Shown here: piece by piece, positions 33,562 through 42,018 of the stretch
Numbering within the stretch: the stretch's first letter is position 1
Layout: the number at the start of each line of letters is the position of its first letter
Program-made: the position numbers and the translations under genes
The notes under the pieces: model-generated
What the model was told of the DNA's origin: nothing
The model's input: only the letters and a program-made list of their open reading frames with translations
Database searches by the model: none
From: LMUY01 sp965199005
Lineage (GTDB): Bacteria; Pseudomonadota; Alphaproteobacteria; Acetobacterales; Acetobacteraceae
Assembly: GCA_965199005.1 (NCBI GenBank)
Contig: CBDAQK010000001.1
Coordinates: forward strand, 1,488,001 to 1,552,000
DNA length: 64,000 bases
Reading direction: 5' to 3'

Positions 33562-34901
33562 CTCGCTGCCGGATCGCCGTGGCAGCGGTCCTGTTTGGGT
33601 TGCACGCTGCCCAGGCGGAGCCACGGCGGGCCGTGAGCGCGGCAGACTTCCTGGATACGCTCGGCGTCAACACCCATATCGTGTATAAGGATGGGGCTTA
33701 CGCCAATATTGATGGCGTCGCCCGTGATCTGAGCTACCTTGGGATTCATCATGTTCGTGAGAACGTGCTGAGTCATCTGGGGCCGGATACCGCGAGCCTC
33801 GCGGATTACAGGACTTTGGCACATGTTGGGGCCAAGTTCGACTTGGTGGTGACCTACGCCCTTCCCACGCCGGCCGGTGCGAGTTTCGTCGAGCAGAACA
33901 TCTCCATGCTCGACACGATGGAAGCGGCCATCCCCCGCAGTATCGTTGCCGTCGAGGGTTTGAACGAGATCAACAATTGGGCGATTGCATCGTACCGGGA
34001 TAAGACCGGTGTCGCTGCCGCGTTGGCAAGCCAAAGCGACCTTTACAAATCCGTTCATGCCGACCCGCACTTGCGCGGCGTTGCGGTCTACGACCTGACC
34101 GGGGCCCCGCAGCAGCCAGGCTTTGCCGCCCGGGCGGATTATGGCAACCAACATCCCTATCCGCACAATGCGATGCAACCGGCGGTATGGATCGCGCAGG
34201 GTTTTGCCCAAGCGTATTCGACCCAGGGCGCCTACAAGCGGGTCGCCACCGAAACCGGCAATTTCAGCCTGCCGCGCGATTGGCCGAGTGGAAAGCCTTG
34301 GTGGGAGGCGGGGGCGATGCTTGGCGTCGACGAAACCACCCAAGCCAAAAGCATCTTGGACACCTATTTCGCCGCCTTCGTCCAGGGCGTCAGCCGCACC
34401 TATGTCTACGAGTTGCTGGACGAGAAGCCGGATATCGGCAATCTCGTCACATCGATGCATTACGGGCTGTTCCGGTTCGACCACAGCCCAAAACCGGCTG
34501 CCAATGCCATCCATAACCTGACGGCAATTCTGGCTGAGCCTGGGGCGCAATCCGTCGCCCCGCACTCGCTTGACTATGCGATGGCAGGTGCCCCGGCGAC
34601 GGCGCAATCCGTGCTGTTGCAAAACGGCGATGGAAGCTTCGTTCTCGCCATTTGGAACGACGTGCCATTCTGGGTTTGGAACGCGCAGCTCAGCCAACCG
34701 GTCAATGCGCCGCCAGTGCCGGTTACGGTGACATTGGCGCAGGCGGCGAGCACGATCCGGGTGTTTGACCCACTGCTTTCGGCGGATCCCGTCAAAGTCA
34801 CCAGGAACAGCCGGGACATCGCCGTGGGGCTAACCGACCACCCCACACTCGTCGCAATTTCTGCCAGTGATGCCCCAGTCAACCGGCCGATGAAGCATTG
34901 A
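33555..34901 (+). CDS. secreted glycoside hydrolase-like protein (GH-A clan-like barrel)
   Basis: 448 residues with a signal peptide (RIAVAAVLFGLHAAQA). The middle resembles a GH-A TIM barrel: LSYLGIHHVRENVL, VAVEGLNEINNWA with the Asn-Glu acid/base pair (about residue 138), and YKRVATETGNFSLP with a Glu in the nucleophile position (about residue 233). The C-terminal about 110 residues form a beta domain (QSVLLQNGDGSFVLAIWNDV). No exact GH family is recognised. It is the last gene of the rightward run, overlapping the methyltransferase by 7 bp. Confidence 0.65.
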   Translation: MVTRCRIAVAAVLFGLHAAQAEPRRAVSAADFLDTLGVNTHIVYKDGAYANIDGVARDLSYLGIHHVRENVLSHLGPDTASLADYRTLAHVGAKFDLVVTYALPTPAGASFVEQNISMLDTMEAAIPRSIVAVEGLNEINNWAIASYRDKTGVAAALASQSDLYKSVHADPHLRGVAVYDLTGAPQQPGFAARADYGNQHPYPHNAMQPAVWIAQGFAQAYSTQGAYKRVATETGNFSLPRDWPSGKPWWEAGAMLGVDETTQAKSILDTYFAAFVQGVSRTYVYELLDEKPDIGNLVTSMHYGLFRFDHSPKPAANAIHNLTAILAEPGAQSVAPHSLDYAMAGAPATAQSVLLQNGDGSFVLAIWNDVPFWVWNAQLSQPVNAPPVPVTVTLAQAASTIRVFDPLLSADPVKVTRNSRDIAVGLTDHPTLVAISASDAPVNRPMKH

Positions 34902-34904
34902 AGA

Positions 34905-35378
34905 TCAGGGGACCATGTGCATGTCGTCCGGTGCCTGGGGTGGCAGTTTGATCGCGAGGACCTTGAACTCCCCGCTTGTGGCCACTGACCCGGCGTGGAC
35001 GGTGCCTTTCGGGATGATGATCAGGTCACCCGCGTGGATGTCCTTCTGCTGGTCGCCCAGCCAGAATGTGCCGCTGCCGGAAATTACATATTGAAACTCG
35101 TTGGCGTCGGAATGCGTGTGCTTGGGCACGTTCCCCGTCTGCAGCGCCATCGTTCCCTGCGGCAGCACCACCAGGGTCCGGGAGCGTAGCGTGCCGAGGT
35201 TGGGGATGATGTTGCCGAGGTCGGCATCGGTGATGGCTGCAAGGTCGACGATTTGTGGCTGCAACGCCGGCGTCTGCGCGCGTGCCACGGGGGCCAGGCG
35301 TGTCGCGAGAAGGCCGGCGACAAACGCCACCGGGATCGCCGCAAATGGCCATAGGCGCCGCATCCCCATATATGTCAT
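34905..35378 (-). CDS. exported cupin-domain protein
   Basis: 157 residues. A signal/anchor (FAAIPVAFVAGLLATRLA) is followed by one cupin barrel. The metal motif is PKHTHSDANEFQYVISGSG (HxH, Glu) and the second motif is GDLIIIPKGTVHAG with the final His. Such proteins bind a metal in the periplasm and may be dioxygenase- or sensor-like. GGGAG lies seven bases upstream of ATG 35378. It is convergent with the glycosidase-like gene, 3 bp apart. Confidence 0.75.
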   Translation of the reverse strand: MTYMGMRRLWPFAAIPVAFVAGLLATRLAPVARAQTPALQPQIVDLAAITDADLGNIIPNLGTLRSRTLVVLPQGTMALQTGNVPKHTHSDANEFQYVISGSGTFWLGDQQKDIHAGDLIIIPKGTVHAGSVATSGEFKVLAIKLPPQAPDDMHMVP

Positions 35379-35522
35379 GCCGTCACTCCCGGTAAAAATT
35401 CTGGTTTGTTCTGCTGCCGCGACTATCCGGGAACGTCTGGGAACGGACAAGGCCCAATCGCCTTGGCGTCAGCGCCATCCCGCCGCATCCTTCCCATTCT
35501 CAACGTCCTGAAAGTCGGCTCC

Positions 35523-36104
35523 ATGACCAGCGCCATGCTGCCATTCGCCATCACCGTCTGCGGGATCGAGGAATTGGCGGGCCATTGCACCACGGGCGCC
35601 AGCCACGTCCTGTCCATCCTCGACCCTGAGACGCCGGTCCCGGAGGCATTCGGATCGTTCGGTGAACATCGCAAGCTGGAGCTACGGTTCGACGACATCA
35701 TCGACGCGACGCCGGGTAAGCGGCTTCCCACGGCCGAGGATGTGGAGCTGATCCTGGCGTTTGGCCGCGACCTGTTGGCGGAACCGAGCCCCTCGGCCCA
35801 TCTGCTGGTCCATTGCCATGCCGGGATTTCGCGGTCGACGGCATCCATGGCCCTGTTGATCGCCCAGGCCTTGCCAGCCGAGAGTGCGGATACCGTCCTG
35901 GCGAAGGTGCACGGGATTCGGGAGAAAGCCTGGCCAAACCTGCGGATCATGGAACTTGGCGACGCCTTGCTGCAGCGCCACGGGACGTTGGTGGCTGCAA
36001 CCCACGCGCTCCATCGGCTGCAGCTGGAGCGCCGTCCCCATTTGGCCGAGTATATGGACCAAGGGGGCCGTGGGCGGGAAATCATAGCGGCCGGTTTGGC
36101 TTAG
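35523..36104 (+). CDS. protein tyrosine/dual-specificity phosphatase-like protein
   Basis: 193 residues. The P-loop LLVHCHAGISRSTASMALLI (about residues 96-115) has the canonical HCx5R pattern with catalytic Cys and Arg. A general-acid Asp may lie in LRFDDIIDATPG. The family is found in many alphaproteobacteria as DSP-like proteins. The ATG at 35523 is followed by a second possible ATG four codons on; the ribosome-binding site is weak. Targets are unknown. It is convergent with the diguanylate cyclase (3 bp apart). Confidence 0.8.
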   Translation: MTSAMLPFAITVCGIEELAGHCTTGASHVLSILDPETPVPEAFGSFGEHRKLELRFDDIIDATPGKRLPTAEDVELILAFGRDLLAEPSPSAHLLVHCHAGISRSTASMALLIAQALPAESADTVLAKVHGIREKAWPNLRIMELGDALLQRHGTLVAATHALHRLQLERRPHLAEYMDQGGRGREIIAAGLA

Positions 36105-36107
36105 CCG

Positions 36108-37805
36108 CTATCCCAGCGCTGGCTCGCGATGGAACACGATGCGGCCTTTGCCGGCCCGCTTCGCTGCGTACAGCGCCGCGTCGGCTTTGTTGAGCACCAG
36201 GTCCAGTTGACGGTCGTCCTCCGGCCACCCGGCGCCGCCCAGGCTCAGTCCGATGGCGATGGTTTCTCCACCAATGACGTAGGGCTCCGTCACCCGTGAC
36301 CATAGGCGATGGCCCGTCTCCAGGGCCAACCGGTCGCCGAGACCCAACGGGGCGTGCAGCACGACGACGAATTCATCTCCGCCGATCCGTGCCACGGCAT
36401 CTCGGGTACGGACCGAGGATTGCAGCCGCCGCCCCACCTCCTGCAGCAAATTGTCGCCTGCGGCATGGCCCTGTGTGTCGTTGACCTGCTTGAAGCCATC
36501 CAGATCGCCCACCATCACCAGCAGCCCCGATGGCTCCGTGCGGGCCTGCGCCAAGGCCCGGGCCAACCAGGATTGCAACCCGGCCCGGTTCAGCAGTCCG
36601 GTCAGGGGGTCGTGCTGGGTGGCACTTTCCAGTTCATCCAGCTTCACCTGCTTGGAGCTGATCGTCGCCACCATGGCCCGTAGGGAGGAGGAGAGTATTT
36701 CGACCTCGGTCGCGCCCCGCACGATCGGCAACTCGACGGATTCGCCGCGGCGCAAACAATCCGCCGCCGCGGCAATCTGCCGCAGGGGGCGGGTGATCAA
36801 CCCGGCGATGACCCAGCCCAGGAGCGCGATTGCCAGGGACAGCAGGGTTCCCGTCAGCAGGATCGCCAAACGGAGTTGCCGTGCCGGGGCAAAGGCGGTG
36901 TCCTCGTCCTCACGAACCAAAACCGTCCACCGCATGGGCATGCTGCCCGGTCCGGAGAATTGCCGGTCCCCGGCGGCAAAGTTGACCCCGGTGATGTAGT
37001 CGCGGCCGTCCGGCCAGGCGGTGGTCGACCAGCCGAAAATCCCGACGCGGGCCCGGCTGATCTCCGGCAGTGTGAGGCGCCGGCCAACCATCTCAGGCGG
37101 CCCGACCAGAACGGTGTCGTAGCTCGACACGACGACGGCCTGGCGGTGGTGGCCGCCATCTTCGTCGGGCGTCAGCAAGGAGCGGATGTTGTCGCGCACC
37201 CAATCCCAGCTCAGTTGCGCCACGATCACCCCCACGGCGGAGCTATCGGCAGCCCGGATGGGCCGGCTGATGTTGATCTGCCGCTGGCGCTCGACCGGAG
37301 GTTGTTGCGTATCACCGGGGCGGACGATGCGGAGCGGGTCGCTCTGGCTGTTGGGACGGCCGCGCAACTGGTCACGAAGATCGGACAGCAACGTGAGGTC
37401 GTTCCCCACCAGTGCCCCATCCGTGGCAGCAATGGCATTGCCCGCCACATCGGTGACCGCCAGCCACAGGAAATCCGGCTCGCTGCGGCGAAGACTGTCC
37501 AGTAGCGCCTGGACGGACGCCATGTCGTGCAGGTTGCGCATCGGGTCCAAAGCACCGAGTAGCCCGAGATCGCGCGAGCGGTCGGCCATTTCCTGGTTCA
37601 AACGGTCGGCGATCCGTTGCGCATCGACGGCCAATGACTGGCCGATACGCTCGCGCAATTGGTCGATCGAGCGTTGCCCCACCACGCCACCGAACAAGCC
37701 GGCGACGATGAAAACCAGCGGCGCGAGGACCAAGGCGAAGCGCGTACGAAGGCTAAGCCGGGGCAGAAACCGCCTCACGCTGCACGCCGATTCCGTGCTG
37801 GGCAC
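36108..37805 (-). CDS. membrane diguanylate cyclase with periplasmic sensor, HAMP and GGDEF domains
   Basis: 565 residues. TM1 is at about 22-44 and TM2 at about 310-335, bracketing a periplasmic dCACHE-like sensor (FLWLAVTDVAGNAIAATDGA, ISRPIRAADSSAVGVIVA). A HAMP linker follows (ITRPLRQIAAAADCLRRGES). The GGDEF domain has DPLTGLLNR and an intact ARIGGDEFVVVL, with an RTRD inhibitory I-site five residues before it. It should make c-di-GMP and be product-inhibited. The start is GTG without a clear ribosome-binding site, so the first residues are uncertain. Confidence 0.88.
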   Translation of the reverse strand: MPSTESACSVRRFLPRLSLRTRFALVLAPLVFIVAGLFGGVVGQRSIDQLRERIGQSLAVDAQRIADRLNQEMADRSRDLGLLGALDPMRNLHDMASVQALLDSLRRSEPDFLWLAVTDVAGNAIAATDGALVGNDLTLLSDLRDQLRGRPNSQSDPLRIVRPGDTQQPPVERQRQINISRPIRAADSSAVGVIVAQLSWDWVRDNIRSLLTPDEDGGHHRQAVVVSSYDTVLVGPPEMVGRRLTLPEISRARVGIFGWSTTAWPDGRDYITGVNFAAGDRQFSGPGSMPMRWTVLVREDEDTAFAPARQLRLAILLTGTLLSLAIALLGWVIAGLITRPLRQIAAAADCLRRGESVELPIVRGATEVEILSSSLRAMVATISSKQVKLDELESATQHDPLTGLLNRAGLQSWLARALAQARTEPSGLLVMVGDLDGFKQVNDTQGHAAGDNLLQEVGRRLQSSVRTRDAVARIGGDEFVVVLHAPLGLGDRLALETGHRLWSRVTEPYVIGGETIAIGLSLGGAGWPEDDRQLDLVLNKADAALYAAKRAGKGRIVFHREPALG

Positions 37806-38024
37806 GTCGTCATGTCAACACCCGTGCACCAGGGCAAATTCCAACTCCAGGTTCGGACAAAAATGGGTCGCTAAATTATCGTTGGTGTTCGTTGTCTTGA
37901 GACCGTCAGGAGCGCTCGTTGTCTAGCCGATCTTTCGTAACGTTGCGTTAATCGGGGTCCCACGATCGTATTCACCCCCTGATAAGCCAATAACTCACCA
38001 GCCAAATCCGGTTCGCCCGCCGGG

Positions 38025-38753
38025 TCAAGTAACGGATTGGAAAGCGGATCGTAGATCGAAGCCGGTGGGGGCTTGCCGCGTCAGGTCCATGCCGTCCAGC
38101 AAATCCTGCAGGTGCTGCTGTAGCAGCGTGATGGCGGGCTGCGTCTTACGGGCGCGGATGAAGGTGACCAGCTTGTGATGGTCGTCATGCCAGCAGGCCA
38201 GGCCACCCGGGTTTTCAAACAGCGCCACCACCAGCGATGTGCGTGCGACCAGTAATTCGACCTGGTTCGCCAGGATGCGGTTGCCGGAAAGGCGTGCCAG
38301 CAGCACGTGGAACCCGCCCGACAGGCGGATGGCGGCCCGCAAATTGCCCCGGTTACGCTCGGCATGTTCGCGTGCCATGGTGTCCTCGACGGCAGCGAAG
38401 TCGGCGGGTTGGCGGGCGTTGGTCAACGCTTCCACAACGCCGGTCTCGATCGCGCGCCGCGCCGCGAAAATCTCCCGGGCTTCCTCCCCGCTCGGCGCCG
38501 CGACATAGGCGCCGCGATGGGGCAGGCGGGTGACCAGCCCCTCCCAGGTCAGTTGATCCAGCGCCGATGAGACCTGCCGGCGGCCAAGGTTGAACACCTC
38601 GACCAGCATTTCCTCGCCGAGCTTGGCGCCGGGCAACAGCCGTTGGTCCACGATCGCACCGAGCAAGGCCGCATGAATGTCCTGCGCGGTGGTGGCAGAC
38701 GGGCGGTTGGTCTGATTGAACACCCCAACCAGGCCGTTTTGCCTCCGTATCAT
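38025..38753 (-). CDS. GntR-family transcriptional regulator, FCD type
   Basis: 242 residues. The winged helix is at about residues 20-90 (DIHAALLGAIVDQRLLPGAK, LGEEMLVEVFNLGRRQVSSA) and the FCD helices include LRAAIRLSGGFHVLLARLSG and CWHDDHHKLVTFIRARKT. It is divergent from an NMT1-type binding protein with a shared 138-bp promoter region that holds an inverted repeat. It probably controls that uptake system in response to its substrate. Confidence 0.82.
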   Translation of the reverse strand: MIRRQNGLVGVFNQTNRPSATTAQDIHAALLGAIVDQRLLPGAKLGEEMLVEVFNLGRRQVSSALDQLTWEGLVTRLPHRGAYVAAPSGEEAREIFAARRAIETGVVEALTNARQPADFAAVEDTMAREHAERNRGNLRAAIRLSGGFHVLLARLSGNRILANQVELLVARTSLVVALFENPGGLACWHDDHHKLVTFIRARKTQPAITLLQQHLQDLLDGMDLTRQAPTGFDLRSAFQSVT

Positions 38754-38771
38754 CAGCGGTCTGCCACCAGT

Positions 38772-38793
38772 TTGTGCGAAAGATTGCGCACAA
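38772..38793. promoter_or_regulatory. inverted repeat TTGTGCG-N8-CGCACAA, candidate GntR operator
   Basis: Perfect 7-base arms with an 8-base spacer. A second, overlapping repeat GATTG-CGCA-CAATC lies at 38782-38795. It is 19 bp upstream of the GntR gene and about 100 bp upstream of the binding-protein gene. The location suits control of both divergent genes. Binding by this regulator is inferred. Confidence 0.45.
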
Positions 38794-38891
38794 TCTGCGG
38801 TGTCGGCAAACGCCGCTGCGATGCCACGCCTGGCACGTCATTTGCTCCTTACGGGCCAGACCCCTGCCGCCCCGAAAAGGACTTCCCCCCG

Positions 38892-39932
38892 ATGTTCCAG
38901 ATGACACGCAGATCAATCTTGGCGGCAGGTGCCGGTCTGGCTGCTTCTGGCCTGGCCGGCCCGGACGCATCGGCACAGGGGGCACTCACCGAGTTGAAGG
39001 TATCGCTGAACGCGCCGTATGACGGCTCGAACGCGGCGTTCTTCTTGGCGGAGCAGCGCGGCTACTACAGTAGCGCCGGGTTGCATTGTCAGTTCGATAC
39101 GTCAGGTGGCGCGGTGGAATCGGTCGGGCGCATTGGCACAGGCGTCTATGATTTCGCCTTCACCGACCTGAACGTGCTGATCGACTTCGCGGCCAAGAAC
39201 CCCGACAAGGCACCGCGCGACGTCTTCATGTTGTATTACCGTAGCCCGCTCTCCGTCATTACCTTCGCAAAATACAACATCACCAAGGCCTCCGATCTGG
39301 TCGGCAAGACGATTGGGGCTGCCGTGACCGACGGCGCCTACCGGTTGTTCCCCGCCTATTGCAAGGCCACCGGGCTGGACCCGAATTCGGTGAAGTGGAA
39401 GTTCGTCGACCTGCGGCTGCGCGAAACCCTGCTGCTGCGGGGCGAGGTGGAGGCGATACTGGGCTTCGACAGCACGAGCTATTTCAACCTGGTCAAGGCT
39501 GGCGCCAAGCCGGACGACGTGAAATTCATCTATTACGCCGACGCCGGCATGCCGATCTACGGCAACTCCCTCGCTGCGTCGAAGAAGATGCTCGATACCA
39601 GCCCCGACGTGGTCAAGCGCTTCGTTGCCGCTTCCGCACATGGCTGGATGGACGCCATCAAGGATCCGGCGGCTGCGATCGCGGCCTTGGCGAAGAAGGA
39701 TAGCCTGACCGACGCCAAGCTTGAGACGGATAAGCTGAACTGGGTGATCAAGAACCAGATTTTCTCACCGGAATCGCGCTCGAACGGGCTAGGTCCTGTC
39801 GAAGCAGCGCGCCTCGCCAACTCAATTGCGATCGTCAAGAACGCGTTCGAGCTACCGGTGGCACCGGCGCCAGGGGCGGTGTTCGACCCGAGCTTCATGC
39901 CGGCCCCCGACCAGATCAAGCTCCCCACGTGA
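38892..39932 (+). CDS. ABC transporter substrate-binding protein, NMT1/THI5-like (NitT/TauT type)
   Basis: 346 residues with a twin-arginine-like leader (TRRSILAAGAGLAASGLAG). The mature protein shows LKVSLNAPYDGSNAAFFLAE, QRGYYSSAGLHCQFDTSGGA, FAFTDLNVLIDFAAKNP and ITKASDLVGKTIGAAVTDG, which fit the family that binds aromatic or sulfonate-like ligands and pyrimidine precursors. The matching ATPase and permease lie at 41146-42832 on the other strand. The start follows AAAGGA by about ten bases. Confidence 0.85.
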   Translation: MFQMTRRSILAAGAGLAASGLAGPDASAQGALTELKVSLNAPYDGSNAAFFLAEQRGYYSSAGLHCQFDTSGGAVESVGRIGTGVYDFAFTDLNVLIDFAAKNPDKAPRDVFMLYYRSPLSVITFAKYNITKASDLVGKTIGAAVTDGAYRLFPAYCKATGLDPNSVKWKFVDLRLRETLLLRGEVEAILGFDSTSYFNLVKAGAKPDDVKFIYYADAGMPIYGNSLAASKKMLDTSPDVVKRFVAASAHGWMDAIKDPAAAIAALAKKDSLTDAKLETDKLNWVIKNQIFSPESRSNGLGPVEAARLANSIAIVKNAFELPVAPAPGAVFDPSFMPAPDQIKLPT

Positions 39933-39954
39933 CCCTAGCCCTTCGGGGTGCGGC

Positions 39955-40740
39955 ATGGATCTAGGGCTGGCCGGGCGCCGCGCGTTGGTGATGGGGGGCA
40001 ACCGCGGCATGGGTCTGGCGATTGCCAGCGCCCTGGCCGCGGAAGGCGCGGACGTCGCCATCGCCGCGCGTGATCCGGCCCGGCTGGAACAGGCGCGCGG
40101 GACGCTGGCGCTCACGGGGGCGCGGGTGGCGGCATTTTCGCTCGACCTCGGTGACACGGCTGGCCTGCCGGCCTTTGCCGCTCGCGTGGCGGCGGAATTC
40201 GGTGCGCCGGAAATCCTGGTCAACAACACCGGCGGCCCGCCTTACGGCACTGCCGCCGGGCGCAGCCTGGAGGAATGGCAGACCAGCTTCGCCGAAATGA
40301 CGCTGCCGGTGATTGCGCTGACCGATGCGATGCTGCCGGCCATGCGCGCAGCGTGTTGGGGCCGTATCATCACCATCGTGTCGTCCGGCGTCGTGCAGCC
40401 GGTCCCGGTTCTCGGGATTTCCAACGCCCTGCGCGGGGCTTTGCTGGGATGGTCGAAAACGCTTGCCGGCGAGGTTGCGGCCAGCGGCATCACGGTCAAC
40501 GTCTTGGTGCCTGGCCGCATCGCCACCGAGCGCGTGCGTCTCACCGACCTCGCCGCCGCCGAACGCCAAGGGCTGCCAGCCGAAGAGGTGCAGCGGCGGA
40601 GCGAGGCGACCATTCCCGTCGGCCGCTACGGCAGGCCGGAGGAGGTCGCCGACATGGTGGCCTTCCTGGCCAGCGCCCGGGCCAGCTATGTCACTGGCGC
40701 GATGATCCGCGTCGACGGTGGGATCATCCGGCATGTCTAA
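39955..40740 (+). CDS. SDR-family protein lacking the catalytic Tyr and Lys
   Basis: 261 residues with normal cofactor motifs (VMGGNRGMGLAIA, NNTGG) and the Ser in TIVSSGVVQPV. Where classical SDRs have YxxxK, this protein reads ISNALRGALLGWSK, so Tyr becomes Ser and Lys becomes Arg. It ends MIRVDGGIIRHV. It may still bind NAD(P) but must use different chemistry or none. A subfamily with an SNAxR motif exists in proteobacteria, so this is not decay. It overlaps the GlcG-like gene by 8 bp and is in the uptake cluster. Confidence 0.8.
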   Translation: MDLGLAGRRALVMGGNRGMGLAIASALAAEGADVAIAARDPARLEQARGTLALTGARVAAFSLDLGDTAGLPAFAARVAAEFGAPEILVNNTGGPPYGTAAGRSLEEWQTSFAEMTLPVIALTDAMLPAMRAACWGRIITIVSSGVVQPVPVLGISNALRGALLGWSKTLAGEVAASGITVNVLVPGRIATERVRLTDLAAAERQGLPAEEVQRRSEATIPVGRYGRPEEVADMVAFLASARASYVTGAMIRVDGGIIRHV

Positions 40741-41149
40741 GCCCGTGCGCCCGGCCCTGAAGCTGAACCATGCGGCGGCTTGGGAGCTCGTGCAGCATGC
40801 GGCCACGATCGCCACCGGCATGGGAGTGCCGCAGGTGATTGCGGTGGTGGACGAGGGCTGCAACCTGCTGGCCTTCCTGCGGATGGATGGCTCGCGCGTC
40901 CTGTCGATCGAGTCCGCGCAGCACAAGGCGATGACCGCCGCCGCGACCGGGCGGCCCACCGGGGGCATGGACGCCGAGCTTGGGGTTAGGCTGGGGCTGG
41001 CCACTCATGGTCGCATGACCAACCTGCAGGGTGGTCTGCCGATCGTTGCCGAGGGACACATCGTCGGCGGTATCGGCGTGGGATCAGGCACCGGGGAGCA
41101 GGATTTGGCGATTGCCCAGCAGGCCCTGGCTGCGATGGGCCTCGTCTAG
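40733..41149 (+). CDS. GlcG/HbpS-family heme-binding-like protein (DUF336)
   Basis: 138 residues of the GlcG/HbpS fold. Typical motifs are IAVVDEGCNLLAFLRMDGS near the middle, AQHKAMTAAATGRPT, LQGGLPIVAEGHIVGGIGVG and a final GEQDLAIAQQAL. The family includes heme-binding sensors and proteins of glycolate and propanediol clusters. The start lies inside the SDR stop. Its end overlaps the stop of the convergent permease by 4 bp. The role with the adjacent NitT/TauT system is unknown. Confidence 0.8.
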   Translation: MSKPVRPALKLNHAAAWELVQHAATIATGMGVPQVIAVVDEGCNLLAFLRMDGSRVLSIESAQHKAMTAAATGRPTGGMDAELGVRLGLATHGRMTNLQGGLPIVAEGHIVGGIGVGSGTGEQDLAIAQQALAAMGLV

Positions 41150-42018
41150 CCCGGCGATGTGCTGGCCGCGAGCGAGGCCGCATCCGGGCGCATGGTCCAG
41201 CCCGTCATCCGCCGCTCGACATACGCCGCGATCAAGTACATCGCGACGCCCATGGCGCTGGTGACCAGCAGGGCGGCAAACACCAGGGGCACGTCGAAGC
41301 GGGACGAGGCGACCACCATCAGATGGCCGATCCCGGTATTGGCGGCGATGGTTTCTGCCAGGATGGAGCCGACAAAGGCCACCGAGACGGCGATTTTCAG
41401 GCTGGCGAAGAAATACGGCATGGCCCGCGGCAAGCCGATCTTGACGATGATGTCGATCGGCCCGGCGCCCAGCGCGCGCAACACGTCGCGCAGTTCCGGC
41501 TCCACGGTCGCGATGCCGGTGGCCACGTTCACGACGATGGGGAAGAAGCTGAGCAGGAAGGCCGTGATGACCGCCGGCACGGTGCCGATGCCAAACCAGA
41601 TCACCAACACCGGCACCACGGCCACCTTCGGCACCGCGTTGAAGCCGATCAGCATGGGGTAGACAGCCGCGTAGATCAGCGTCGATCCGCCAATGGCGCA
41701 GCCCAGGATCACGCCGCCCACCACCGCCAGCAGAAACCCTGCCATGCTGGTCATCAGCGTTTGCAAGGCGTTTTCAGCCAGCGGGCCTTTCCATTGCCAC
41801 ATTGAGGCAAAGGTCGCCGAGGGCGAAGGCAGCACGAATTGCTCGATGTCAAACGCCCAGACGGCCAGCTCCCACACGGCGAACACCCCGATGATCATCA
41901 CCCAGGGCAGCAGCCGTTGCAGCACGCGCCGGCGGATGGCCGCCCGCCGAACCGCCTCCGTCCGCTGGATCGCCGCCGTCGAGCGTGGCGGGCGGCTGGG
42001 CAGGGCGAGTTCAGGCAT
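41146..42018 (-). CDS. ABC transporter permease, NitT/TauT (SsuC-like) type
   Basis: 290 residues with about six membrane spans. The BPD_transp_1 landmarks include the EAA-like loop RDVLRALGAGPIDIIVKIGL and the P-x-M-P end LPRAMPYFFASLKIAVSVAF. The N-terminal region IGVFAVWELAVWAFDIEQF matches the sulfonate/nitrate/taurine importer family. It begins 8 bp inside the ATPase gene. It presumably works with the NMT1-type binding protein at 38892. Confidence 0.85.
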   Translation of the reverse strand: MPELALPSRPPRSTAAIQRTEAVRRAAIRRRVLQRLLPWVMIIGVFAVWELAVWAFDIEQFVLPSPSATFASMWQWKGPLAENALQTLMTSMAGFLLAVVGGVILGCAIGGSTLIYAAVYPMLIGFNAVPKVAVVPVLVIWFGIGTVPAVITAFLLSFFPIVVNVATGIATVEPELRDVLRALGAGPIDIIVKIGLPRAMPYFFASLKIAVSVAFVGSILAETIAANTGIGHLMVVASSRFDVPLVFAALLVTSAMGVAMYLIAAYVERRMTGWTMRPDAASLAASTSPG

